This document shows positions 42,096-53,525 of a stretch of DNA of 64,000 nt, in pieces. The position numbers and the translations under genes are program-made. Under the pieces are notes generated by a model. It was not told the DNA's origin. It saw only the letters and a program-made list of their open reading frames with translations, and searched no databases. The DNA lies in NCBI GenBank assembly GCA_002197995.1, contig NGZR01000004.1, positions 496,001 to 560,000 on the forward strand. The letters are read 5' to 3'. The stretch's first letter is position 1. Each line of letters begins with the position of its first letter. The DNA is from Gaeumannomyces sp. JS-464 (lineage: Eukaryota > Ascomycota > Sordariomycetes > Magnaporthales > Magnaporthaceae).

Positions 42096-42779
42096 ATGCT
42101 CGCCAAGGAACTCCTCCTCGTCCTCGGGCTCGTCATCTCGGGCGCCGTCAGCCTGCCCGTTTCCCAGGGCACCACCGATTCGGCCCCGGCCATCCTCGAC
42201 CGCGGCCTGCGCAACGACATCCATGCTGCCGTTCTTGAAGCCCGTGCTTTTGGCAGGAATAAGGAGGAGCCCAAGAAGATCCCCCAGTCCCAATGGGCCA
42301 ACCCTATGCTTCCGCACTCTGTCAACAAGGCGCCTGCTCCCAAGTTGCCTGATATGCAATCAGGTTGGAGCAAGCCCTCGAAGCCGTCTACGTCCAAGTC
42401 GTCTACGTCCAAACCGTCTTCGGGAAAGCCGCCCAAGTACCCCACCAAGAAGACGGGCAAGCGCAACGTCGACGAGGATGCCGAGGAGGAGGCTGATGAG
42501 CACCGGTTGGAGGCCCGCGCTTTCGGCAGGAATAAGGAGGAGCCCAAGAAGATCCCCCAGTCCCAATGGGCCAACCCTATGCTTCCGCACTCTGTCAACA
42601 AGGCGCCTGCTCCCAAGTTGCCTGATATGCAATCAGGCTGGAGCAAGCCCTCGAAGCCGTCTACGTCCAAGCCGTCCGCGTCCAAGCCGTCTTCGGGAAA
42701 GCCGCCCAAGTACCCTACCAAGAAGACAGGCAAGCGCGACGTTGAGGAGGAGGCCGAGGCCGCCGAGTACGACCAGTAA
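42096..42779 (+). CDS. Secreted Kex2-type repeat peptide precursor
   Basis: 227 residues, no intron. ATG 42096 opens a signal peptide, MLAKELLLVLGLVISGAVS, cleaved probably near VSLPVSQG. Then come two copies of a 77-residue unit (42234-42464 and 42507-42737), each starting LEARAFGRNKEEPKKIPQSQ and ending YPTKKTGKR. They are separated by the acidic spacer NVDEDAEEEADEHR and followed by the acidic tail DVEEEAEAAEYDQ. Lys-Arg after each unit and the acidic spacer match Kex2-processed repeat proteins, the architecture of alpha-factor-like pheromones and of dikaritin RiPP precursors such as ustiloxin. Units differ by only about a dozen bases of 231. The core (WANPMLPHSV, WSKPSKPSTSK) is Pro/Ser/Lys-rich. 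No DUF3328 or tyrosinase tailoring gene is in the window. The frame is open upstream to 41682, but that part lies across the TATA box and leader. Confidence 0.85.
   Translation: MLAKELLLVLGLVISGAVSLPVSQGTTDSAPAILDRGLRNDIHAAVLEARAFGRNKEEPKKIPQSQWANPMLPHSVNKAPAPKLPDMQSGWSKPSKPSTSKSSTSKPSSGKPPKYPTKKTGKRNVDEDAEEEADEHRLEARAFGRNKEEPKKIPQSQWANPMLPHSVNKAPAPKLPDMQSGWSKPSKPSTSKPSASKPSSGKPPKYPTKKTGKRDVEEEAEAAEYDQ
42234..42464 (+). repeat. Precursor repeat unit 1
   Basis: 231 bp encoding the first 77-residue unit. Nearly identical to 42507-42737, including most synonymous sites. Confidence 0.93.
42507..42737 (+). repeat. Precursor repeat unit 2
   Basis: 231 bp, offset 273 bp from unit 1. Amino-acid changes are limited to the Ser/Lys-rich part (KSSTSK versus KPSASK). 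Confidence 0.93.
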
Positions 42780-44076
42780 TCACCTGCTGGACTTGCTCAC
42801 GGCGGCTTCGCAACCTCTTCCCGGGGCCAAACGGTCCCCCTCGGACCGCCCCGGTGTGTATCCCCCTCATGCGTTTGTTCTTGCCTCTATTTTTTTTTCC
42901 CTCTTGGGTTGTATACCAGGGTCGCGGTGCTCTTGCTTTTTGTTTGGCTTTTGTGTTTTTTTTTGCCCTGGTTTGGAAAAGGGATTTAGGGAACACAACT
43001 TGTATCGTTAGAGGACTTGTATGATGGAAAAGTAGCTTTTCCACAGAACAGAGAATCACGCTTTGCTCCTGGAAGCCGCCGTTCTTGACAGCGCCTGATC
43101 TTGAATGTTGGTAGCTTTGGTGCTGCTCCTTTCCCATTCCCGATCCCTCACGACGAATGATTGCTCGGGCGGCCGAGCCGAGCATCCTAAACAACAACAC
43201 CTTTCGTTTCCCCATCCGTTGTGTCGCGGGCTCGGATTGGCCTGGCGAATAGCACACCCAAGGGCGCAGGCTTGGAAAAAGGATCTTCCGCAGCTTGGAT
43301 CCTGACTTTGACGCCGATGGCTGCTGAGCCCGAGGGCCCCCCGGGGTCCGTTCCGTAGCCCGGTCTTCAAGAAGTCAATCGCATCTCCGCGGGCCGGTGG
43401 CAAAAGCCCGGTCGTCCATGGCGTTGCACCGCGTGACCCCTGAAAGCAGCGCATTCACACTTTTCAGGGGTTACGAACGTCAATCTAAAGTGGAGCCTCA
43501 CGGGTGGCAACAGAAAGCACGCCGAGATTCCGAATGGACGCCATGTTGCAAGGGTTCTGCCAACTTTTGTTCCCGAACAATTGATTGATCTTCATGATCC
43601 CTGAGAAGTGTACATATTTTTGGTCAACTCAGCCTCCCGCTCCCGCGGCCTGGGCGGTATCGCGACGGATCCCCGCGACGGATCCCCCATACTCAGGAGT
43701 CAATGCCCGATGTGCATGGCTGTTCATACCACTGCCGCCACCGGTTCCCCCGGGGCCCACGCGGCACAGAGCGATCGCCCAATGCTTCGGGTGGGACGTG
43801 GTCGTTTCCGGGGCCGGGTGCCGGGCGGCCGCCAACCAGCACGACACTTCGCCTGACGGCTTTTTACAAACGGAAGCCAGGCGTTGGGTCCGGCTGCGAG
43901 GCGCTCAGGCGCAACCGCCTGGCCTGGTTTCCCTGGTTTCGGTCGGCATCTATTGCTCGAGGAGGTGAGAGTACCTAGCTACATTACCGTCAGACATGAC
44001 ATCCAGCCCCGCCTTTGCCAGACACAAGTTTCGACCCATCCACCATTGGTGTCTCCCCACAAGCCCCAATGAAGCA
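42780..44076. other. 3' region of the precursor gene and intergenic
   Basis: A T-rich stretch with TTTTTTTT runs (42885-42970) fits a transcript end region for the precursor gene. The remainder shows only short overlapping frames without motifs. Confidence 0.5.
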
Positions 44077-46158
44077 CTATTTTCGCATGTCCGAGGTTAC
44101 AGGCCCCATCGGGCTCCCGGCCAGCTCCTGCGGCGGCCAGAACCTCCGGTCGTGCGTCTCGGGGCGCGCCAGTGTCGGGTCGAACATCTCCCCGCGAGGC
44201 GCGGTCGACTCCAGCTCTTGGCCCTGCCACAGGGTCTGGTCCTTGCCCTCGCCCTGCCCGATCCCGCCCGGCGGCACCCGGGCTCTCTGCGCGCTAGCCT
44301 CCGCGGCCTAAGGTAGGAGATGTAGAACACGCAGACCGCCGCTAGCGCGATCGCTGCGACGCCCCCGACGGCGCCGCCCGCGATGGCCGCGACGGGAGGC
44401 CCGCTCCCGGGCTTTGGGGCAGCAGGGCCGGTTGTGTTTAGCAGGCTGTCGATGCTCTCCGCAAAGAGCGATCGGATCTCGGGCTGAACTGTGGACGTCT
44501 CTGAGGTTGCTGCCGTGTGCTTGGCGTGTCAGCGTGCTCTATGGCGAGTGTTTGCCCTTGCGGCCTGTGCCGTGGAATCAATCGCAGCGAGTGTGCGCAG
44601 GAAGAATGAAAGGACGGGATGCTTACCTCGAGTTCGCATACCAATCACCAACCTCGACAGGCTGTTGGTAAGCAGGGCCGTTGTGGGTGTACTGCGTCCC
44701 CCAAGTTACAGTCGTCAAATCCAAGATTTGCAAGCCCTGCTTCCAAGGGTCAGCCTCGGACCACGAGCCCTCATACTTGTCAGTCGGCACGCCCCCCACC
44801 GCAATCATCTGGCGGTCCCCAGGCCCGACCACGGCGCACGCCATGTCGCGCCTGCTCCCCGGCGCCGACGCCCCGCCGCTGTACCGAAACCAGGTAAAAC
44901 CTGGGATGGTCAGGACCTGGGTCACGGCCGGCCTCTGTGACGTTCCGCCAAAGTAGAATATCTCGTAGGCTCCCTTGCTATTTCCGGCCTTGGTGGCTAC
45001 GGCGCACCCGTACTTTCTTCTCGCTGTCGGATTCTCGAATCCTGAGGCTGGCTGCGTGCAGAACTTGCCCGATCCAATGTCATAGAACGTGATCTTGGCC
45101 ATGGACACCGCCTGCTCCTTACCCTTCCCGATGTTGTCCGTGAGCCCTGCGAGGAAGACCACCAGCCCCCGTTTTCGGGTCCCAAGAGTCGGCAGGCAGA
45201 CGGCCGGCCCGTCCTGGTACGTCCCGTCGCCAAATATTGGCTCGGTTCGATTGGCCCAGGTGCCGTCGGACATGTTGAAGATGGTCAGGCCAGGGAGATA
45301 GTCCTTCCTTCGGCTCCCGGGCGGGAAGGTCCCGTCGGTGTGGTTGGAAACGAAGCCACCCAAGTTGAACCCGAGCCCGTTGCAGCTGATCCAGCCCCCG
45401 AGGGCGGTGCGGTAGATGCGCTGTGAAGACTGGTCTTTGGGTGCTTCAGGCTGGGCCAGACTCCAAGTGCCCCGGGCACTTCCTGCCGCCCTGGGCATCA
45501 AACTCTCGCAAGCGCGGCGAGGTGAACTCGTTCCAGGTGCTGTTTGTGTCTATGCCCATGCCGAGGCCGCCCCAGGTGTATATCCTCGTCTTGTCTTCTC
45601 TTGGCCACAGGACCATGCTGCTCGTCCCTTTGAGCCTTTCATTTTCTGCTCTCTCGTCGAACGGAACGCCAGCCGTGTTCCAGGAGCTGTCGAGTGGTAG
45701 CACTATGGTTTCGTTCACTGGAGATCCAGCCGACGAACGTATGAGCATTACCATGCATGGGTGTGGATGGGTCACAGAAACCAACCAGGTTTAAAGCCGA
45801 TCGGCATATCCTGCGTTGGTAGGGTCGTACTGCCTCCCATGATATAAAGGTGATCTCTCAATACAGTCACTATAGCCGTCGTGTTAGTCGAGGCCCTTTC
45901 TCGTGGTATTTGTCTCCATTTGGGTGTTGTCTCGAAACATCTGGGTGGCGTGGCACTACCTGAAGCGCCCCGACGCCATGTCTGGACGCCATTTTGACAC
46001 TCGCAAGCTTGTAGCAAGGATGCCGCAACGGCTAGACGCGAGAGGAATCCTCTGGCAGATTCTCCGGCTGGGGGCTTCATGTTGAGGTGAAGGCGGTACG
46101 CAGAGTTTATTCCTGAAAAGCGAGCGTTGACAAGATTGCTGCAGGGAATCCCTTTCAT
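44077..46158 (-). pseudogene. Kelch-repeat secreted/transmembrane protein, several frame breaks
   Basis: ATG 46158, or more likely ATG 46080 (MKPPAGESARGFLSRLAVAA, a signal peptide), starts a frame to 45786. A 68-bp intron (45785-45718, GTTGGT...CTCCAG) joins in frame to VNETIVLPLDSSW and RIYTWGGLGMG. Near 45497 the sense shifts frame to GTWSLAQPEAP and runs through Kelch-like blocks (IFYFGGTSQRP, MIAVGGVPTD, LQILDLTTVTWG, WYANS). After a GTAAGC donor at 44626, the next coding block (QPEIRSLFAESIDSLLN, then a hydrophobic helix VAAIALAAVCVFYISYL) does not join in phase. The cytoplasmic end (GQELESTAPRGEMFDPTL) is in yet another frame. Fungal proteins of this shape have a Kelch propeller outside the membrane and a short Pro-rich tail inside. 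Decay or assembly indels. Confidence 0.65.
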
Positions 46159-49100
46159 TGAGGTGAATCAACGGCAATGCTCGTGGCAATGGTCAAACTC
46201 CCGCAGAAACCGGCGAGAAGCTTCACGAGGCTTGCTAGCGGCGACAAAGGAACATAAAAACTTGCAGTGAAGATCTCGAGGGGGCATCAGGCATCCATTT
46301 TTCGTCCACCGGCAAAAATGTGTCCTCGCACCCTGTTCCACGATACGAAGGCCAGCAACAAATCGAATCTCTAACTGCTGCCCCTATGCGGATTCTCAAG
46401 CAGCAGGTCACACAATGGATGTGACTACATCGAACCCGGGATTTCGAGTAGCGCGAAGAGCTGACGTGAGTGCGCCTCGCGAAGCAGGCCCAATCGCCCT
46501 AGTGTAATCCGACGTCGTTTTGTCCAACGAATACGCCATGTGCAATGCAAAGGATTACAGGATGTCAACGACCGATGCCGTGCCACCACACGCCCGAAAG
46601 GTCACAGAAGCCTAGGCTGAGACACTGCGATAGGAGCCATTCCAGGAGGCGCTCACTGTTCCAACGGCCAGAGGCGCGTCGTTCCCGCTGCGGCGGCAAC
46701 GAGGCAAGTCGAGATGACGCGAAGCGAAGCAAAACACATCGTTTCCCGGGCTCCTGTTGTGTCTTGGAACAGATATCGCTCCTGGAGTCCCGGCCGGCGG
46801 GGAGGGAGAGTTCCAGCCACTGGCTTCGCCGCCACCAAAAATGCCCCAGCCTCGGCGCCACTGGTGCTGTGGAAGGCGAACGCTGCGACACAGCGATCCC
46901 ACAGTAGTGTGTCAGCCGCGCTACCCCAGAAGTGCAGAATCCGCATCCTCGGTGGAGGGCCAAATGGGCCTACAGATGCTCGCCGCAGGCAGCCCCCGAG
47001 TGCTCAGCCATGAGGCTTGCCGTCACGGAGGCTCCAGCCCGACGACTCGGGCCCGGCCGCACCAGCAGTGCCAGTCGACGGACAGTGTGTCGCAGGGTGA
47101 GCGGGAGGCGGAAGGCCGTCATGGCTGGAGGTGGCTGCGAGGAGCGGCGGCTGGGATACTTCACGATTGAAGTCGGTGAAACCCAAAACGGCAACCGCAG
47201 CTTCAAATCCCGCATTTCCCAACACAAGCCCAGCCCGAGCTCAGCCGCCGTCACATTTCATGCACGCATGCATGTGCACCGCGGGCCCAGCTGCGGCACG
47301 CGGGTCTGGTCACTTTGAAAATTGGGATGAACTGTCTATTCCCCTTTCCCTGTGCTCGTTCTCGATCAAACCCTCCGACTCCGGAGGTCGCATCAGGACC
47401 TAGACGTTCCTGAGGTTGGGTGGCATCCTAATGACGCGGGGATGCGGGCTTTCTAGTATGGGAAGAGACACTAGCGTCGCAGCCTATCAATATCATGTTG
47501 CAGCCGGAGAGGGCGCCCTCGGCTCCGACGCGGCGGCCCAACGGTCGCTTGATTTCGGGATCGGGGCCGGACACAGCCGATCGCCAATCGCCGCGCTAAG
47601 GCCTGGCCCTCCTCGCTTCACCCATGGCAACCTAGACATCACATCAGTGCCATGACCCTAAAAGAAAGCTGGCATATTTGTCCAGATGGTAAAGAAGGAA
47701 AGGTACGGAAATCAAGATGGGCGTGGGGTTCGCCCAGCTGGGTCACCACTTCGTTGGCCTTTGCCGTTGGTGGAAGAGGAACGTCTTCATCCATATTTCC
47801 CGAAACGGCCAAACGCGGGGGACGAAGGAGCCAAACAGCGCCGGCCATGACAGAAATGGCTTTGCATGCACGTGCGGACGAACTCTTTTTCGTTCTGCAG
47901 CCCACATCCCGCCCCTCCATTACGCTATCACCACAGGACAGACACTCGGCGCCGCAATCTCGGTTCTCTGTCCTTCTTTCTCTTGGTCCGCTCCCAGATG
48001 CAGCATGGTTTGGCTGCTGCCTATTGGTGGAATTGCGTCGAGGCCCGTCACCATCCCGCCTTGTCTTGTTGCCCTTCCACTTTCTCTGCTACGCTTCGGG
48101 ATGCTACTGCTACCCTCTTGGCTTCGCTCGCAGGAACTGTAGCAAGAGACGTTGAAAGGAAGATGCAGGACGCAACAAACAGGGAATGAAAATACCTCGT
48201 AGATGGCCTCGATGTACCCTCTTTCGGTCGCGTACTGTGCTCGTTCCTGGACATGGGAGCTCTGAGAACCTCCGCAAGACCCGCCATTGCGGTCAGTCAT
48301 CGGCCCTATCCATGACACACCACACCATATCCGCCCGCTCTAGTCACGTCAGAGCCACTCGGGAGGGACGAAGCATCTAGGGCGACCACGACTGACGCTT
48401 CGCCACCGAGAAGGTCCACGGACCTCCAAGGCCGCTTATCCCGCGGGATGCCCAGCCGAAAGGAAAAGACACGATGACACTTTACGTCCAGCCAGAGTGC
48501 CCTTGCCGCGTCTTTGGGGTACTGCAAGTGGCCACCTGCCCTTTTCCCTTTCCAGTTGGCAATAGCGTCGAGGCTTGGCTAACTCGCTGATGCTATCGGA
48601 CCGAGGAAAGGATCTTGTTACATCCCAAGCCGCGTGTCATCTCGACATGCAAGCCAGTCACCACTGCTTTTCCCCTTTCCCACCTCAGTTACGGCGCTTC
48701 CACATTTACGAGACTCCCGTCTACCTCTACCTCGCCCGACCATGCCTGCAGGATTGCTGCTACACTCACCCTCATCGTCCTCCTGCACTTCTGGTCTCGA
48801 ACACCAACTGAATATCTCATCCAGTAGGACGAGGTCGAATGCGGCTACAGACACCGTCGGGGACCGAGGGCCGTTGCTACCCGAATCCGGAATCCGGTCC
48901 GACAGCTGGTTCTCCACAGTTTTCTCCTAGAGATAGAGGCTGTTGGCGCCAGTCAACTCTTTCCAGATACACGGATGAGAGGTCCGTAGCGATGTACGCT
49001 CTCCTTTGACTTGTCAGGCTGGAGAGTTCTGGCCCTCCGAGCAAGCAACGAGCGGCGCCTCGCGCGCGGCCTCTCAGGCACCGCAAGCCCATAAGCTGTG

Positions 49101-52100
49101 AGCTACTTGCGCCGAGATGCTTCCGCGGGACCAGACTCTTCTAATGCCTCGACATGTATCAGTTACATAATAGACTCAGCCAGAAGATCCCTTGCCGAGG
49201 CCATGGCTTGAGATTATTGCGGTTCTACTGTGGGATCGAATCATGAAGGTACAGGCCAGCTATACCTACAGAGCAGCTCACCAAGGTGCAATGGAATGCG
49301 TAGTTTCCTAGACAGTCCCTCCTGGCTGTGTTGTAGAGAGGTCGCCAAAGGCCTGATCAGAGGACATACCAAAACCATCTCCCTAGGTAACCTCGAAGAG
49401 TGCGACAGATTGGAGAGTGCAAACACCATAATAATCCCAGCAATACACTCGCCGGCATGCACCGACGGGGGGCTGGCGCTATGTCATGGGCACGCGAGGG
49501 TCTCCCGCCTCGCAGAAGCCATGCATTTGCCGCGCACTCGGACGATGCGCAAATAAACAAATACCACAGCCTTCTCCTGAGAAGCGTTACCATATCACGT
49601 CTGAGAAGTCGGTAGCGGTCGGAGGACCGGCCGTTTGGACGGAGTCAAAACGCCCGCTCGATCTACGGGCGAGGCGGGAAGATGAACGGAAACAAATGTT
49701 TCGAAACCATAGAGAAACAAACGCTGGGGGGAGGGGTGGTTTCCCGACTGGCCCAGAAATAGGCATTAAGAGACAGGAATGCCGATCACTCCTCTCCCAT
49801 TCGGCTGGCTCCTCTTCGCATGATTCCTGATATTGGATCTCGCCCGCCCACCCGGCTCCGGCGCGGCCGAAGGCCGCATCTGATAGATAGGTATTCACTA
49901 GGCAGCATTTTAGCTCTTGATACATAGCTTTTTTTTTCTGTCCAGCCTCGCATGGCCTCGCGCCTATCTGATATCATGTACTGCCCCTGCTTCCGCATTC
50001 AGGACAGCCTGACGATCACTGAACCCGCAATACGGTGGGAAGAGACTAGGACAAATAGGTAGACGGAGGATTTGCAAGCTCGCGATCGGGGCTAGATGGG
50101 CTCGAGCTGGCCTGATGCGGTGTATGGCTCGCGGTTGGAGGGGCGGGTGGTGCGTTTTGCCTGTAACACATCCCGCGTCCCCCTCGGCGCCAAACTTTTC
50201 CCTTTGACAGCAAGGGGGCGTGGCCCTCAGGGCAAAGCCGGTGACATACAGGGCGTGTATCTTTTGACGACAGGCCAGGCTGTTGCAGCACAGTGTCTCC
50301 ATTCTTCGCTCTGATTCGATGCCTGTCATACTCAAAGGAGGGCGGGCACATATGCCTCCGCACGGGGTGTACGCCGGTAAAAACAGCTATCTCGCTCTGC
50401 CGGATCCGGGACTACCTGCATCGATTTGAGCATATAGGTTCGCTTTTGCTGTCCGAACCCCTGTTGTAGGAGATCTCGGCGATCAGGACGCTAGGATCTA
50501 GTGGAAGGTCGGAACAGTAACGCGGCCTTGCATGCTCCCAGTAAGGCCAGGCCGTTGTACTGGGCTTGCCGGGACAGCAACTATGCGAGTATAGGTTCGT
50601 GTGAAAGCTTTGTAGCAGGCCTGACCAAACACTGTACGAACACGCCGGAGGAGCTGGATCTTGCTGCTTGAGCTCCTTCGAAGCTGAAACGACGGATGAG
50701 AACGGGTAGAATGCTGGTGTGCGCACGTAAGACGAGGCTGGCAGGGCACTGTTAGCTGATTAGCAGACTTCCCACGTATCTAGACTTAGTTTCGTGGTTA
50801 CTTGGGGGTTCAGGTCGCTGACAAGTTTCATCTTTTTCACCAATTCCCGCCATAGGTGTCAGCTCGTGTGAGCCAGTGTCAAGAAGCCTGTCACCCTCTG
50901 CCGCCAAAGACGGGCTGGTCACAAAAAATAAGGGATGCACAGCCGTTTGTCCAAGCTACAGCGATGATGCGTGATTCGTCCAGCATCTTCACTTCTCCTG
51001 TCTCGCATCTCCTTGGCGGGCGTAGGTTGTGCGCACGACCAGTCGTTGCCGCCTTTCTACGCGTGGCGCTTGGCAGCCACTGCCCGGGTCATCCTTCCTT
51101 CCTTTGGGTGCCACCCACTGCGTGCATCAATGATGTGCGTTTTCTGCTTCTGCGGCCGTTTCTGGCTTGCAAGCCACATTCGGCTCGGATCACTCCCTGA
51201 GCGACAGATACTGGGTTTTTTTTTTCGCGTCTGACTGGATATCGGGTCTGCGCGGCATGCAGGCTCGGAAACACCTTGGCTTGGCATGTGCTGCTCCAAT
51301 CGGAATCCCCCTCTCAGCAAAGATCTCCAAGATAATAGTAAGGCACTCAAGGTCGCGACATGCGCGAGGCTGATAAGCAGGCACACTGGGCTCGCTCGGT
51401 GTGCACAGTACAGTAAAGCCCCACAGCGATCGGCCTCCCTTGCCAGAGGTACTTGGGCAGTTCTGCTGCCCCAGTGGACGAGTACCTCCGCGAACCCCAA
51501 GTGTCAGGATCGGCCCCTTGGGCTAGTGGATTGAGGGGAAGCAGATCTGGCTCTTGACTGGCCGCATCAGCTTTCTTCGCGGCAATGTGGTGGGCAAAGA
51601 GTCGGTCGGTCACATTGCCTTGTCCCTGAGTGCGAGCGAGGTTTAAAAAAAGGAGAGTCGTCCGTTGCAGCGTCACAATCTCTCATTTCCGGTCGGTCGG
51701 TAGGGGCCAGAAGCGGACTGACGGTGTGGTGTGCACACAAAATAAGCCCACCCCTGCTCCTGCTCTCAAGCGGAGGAAAAGATTGATGCAACCCTCCCTC
51801 TTCCCCGATTGCATTCCGCAATGGCGATATGCCGCGGGGTCGTTCTATATTAGAACATTGTCCCGCGGCGACTCTTTGCCCCTGCGGCGGTGTAGATGGC
51901 AATATGTATATGCCTGGCATCACAAAATTACATTGTTGTACTTTGGTCGAATCTTACCACCTACCCGCCAAGCCAGCGGCGAACTTCGCCCGCGCCGTGC
52001 GTGCGCTGGGTGCGACAAAGTGCTTGCATGGATCGTGAACCTGCCGTGGTGGTTCCGTGGGAATTGCTCGGCCGGGCCAAAACACTCCCGGGCTGACATG

Positions 52101-53429
52101 GGTTGTCGAGGCCCGCCCTGCCCGCAGGCATTGATTGATGGCATCCGTGCCGTGTGCTCCTCCACATCGCGCACGCGCAGTGCAGATATGTACAGCAAGG
52201 AAAGGCATCCGACACATCGACGGGCTCCAGTCCCTAGCATTTTGGGCACCTGCCGCGCTGCCGACAGAAATGAAGGCGCCAAAAAGCAAAACGGCAGCCT
52301 TGTTTCCATCCCTTTTTCAATGACGACGGACCGGACGTTCGTGCCTCGACAGCGGCAGCTTGGTAAAATATTTTGATTAGCACCGCTGGTGGTGCTAAGG
52401 CTGTATGAAATGGTGAGCTTCGACGACGTGGGGCCACCGCAATATATGGGGACCGTGGGACCCTATCAGAGATTCAAAGGCAGACAAGGGACCCCAGAGG
52501 GCGGTGGACTGGATTTGACAGCTTGGATTCGACGCGGACCTGCAGAACATGGGCACGATGGGATGGATCCGGCTGACATGACAAAAAGAAAGAGAACCCA
52601 GGTTCTCTAGGGCGACTGGCCAGTCGAGCCGACCAGGCCCCAAGCAAAACAAAAAGAGTGCCTGTCTTGCCCCTGACAGGGAGCTCTTGAGCCGCCGTGC
52701 CGCCACAGCCAAGAGGTGGTGTGATGTGCTGCAGCTTGCGGTTTACAGGCATCGCGATATTCCCATGTCCGTCTCCCTGGAGGAGGCGCGTTTCTCCTTC
52801 CGGTCGCCTGGTCAGGACTCGGGATGGCACGGCGCCAGGCTGCAATCCGCAATCTGGAGCAGACAGAAGTCTTCACCGCCTCCGACCGACGAGAGCCCTC
52901 GCCCAGCAGGCGGAGGAGATTGGTGGTGATGGGAGCCCAGATGTGCGTGCAGGTCGTGATGAAGATGCAGAGGCTAATGAAGAGCGCCGTCTTGGCGTAG
53001 GCGATCGCCAGTTGCGGTTCCTGCATGCAAATTGACGATTCGCTGGATTTGATTGAGAGCAGCACACCTTTCTTTAGCTCCTCTGCAGAGTCCTTCTCCA
53101 CCCACCCCGCAATTCTTCAGAATATCCGTGCCATTCGTTTCGTGCCGTTCGTTTCGTTCGCGTGAGGGGGCACAGAACACGGCGGGATCACTTCCGTCTA
53201 GGTCTGTTCATGCTGTGAGAAGCACTGGGTCGATATAACCCTTTGACATGCTTCATAGTTCGGATGGCTTGAATTTCTACCCGGGCTGTGATGGAAAGAT
53301 TGCATGGGGGCGCCGGCCACGGGCGATTCCGAATTGCTTGGCTTCTAGTGCAGCGACCAGTGCATGAAAAGGGTGAGAAAGCCAGCTCAACGATTGGCAC
53401 ATCAGCCGCTCCCAGCAGCACGGGGAACA

Positions 53430-53430
<1 letters not shown>

Positions 53431-53467
<37 letters not shown>

Positions 53468-53525
53468 ACACACACACACACACATACACACACACACACA
53501 CACACACATACACACACACACACAC
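53431..53525 (+). repeat. (CA)n microsatellite with periodic CATA
   Basis: 95 bp of CACACA broken three times by CATA at roughly 20-30-bp intervals. Confidence 0.97.

Noticed and set aside
46410..46520. tRNA-like pattern (GGGTTCGA-type B box on the minus strand)
   Set aside because: No matching acceptor or T stem could be drawn, and the D-arm region does not fit.
51630..52376. 248-residue plus-strand open frame
   Set aside because: No motif, overlaps several minus-strand frames, and composition is like random GC-rich DNA; the start is not in a gene-like context.
53431..53525. Thr/His repeat proteins read through the CA microsatellite
   Set aside because: Frames exist only because a dinucleotide repeat is open in all frames.
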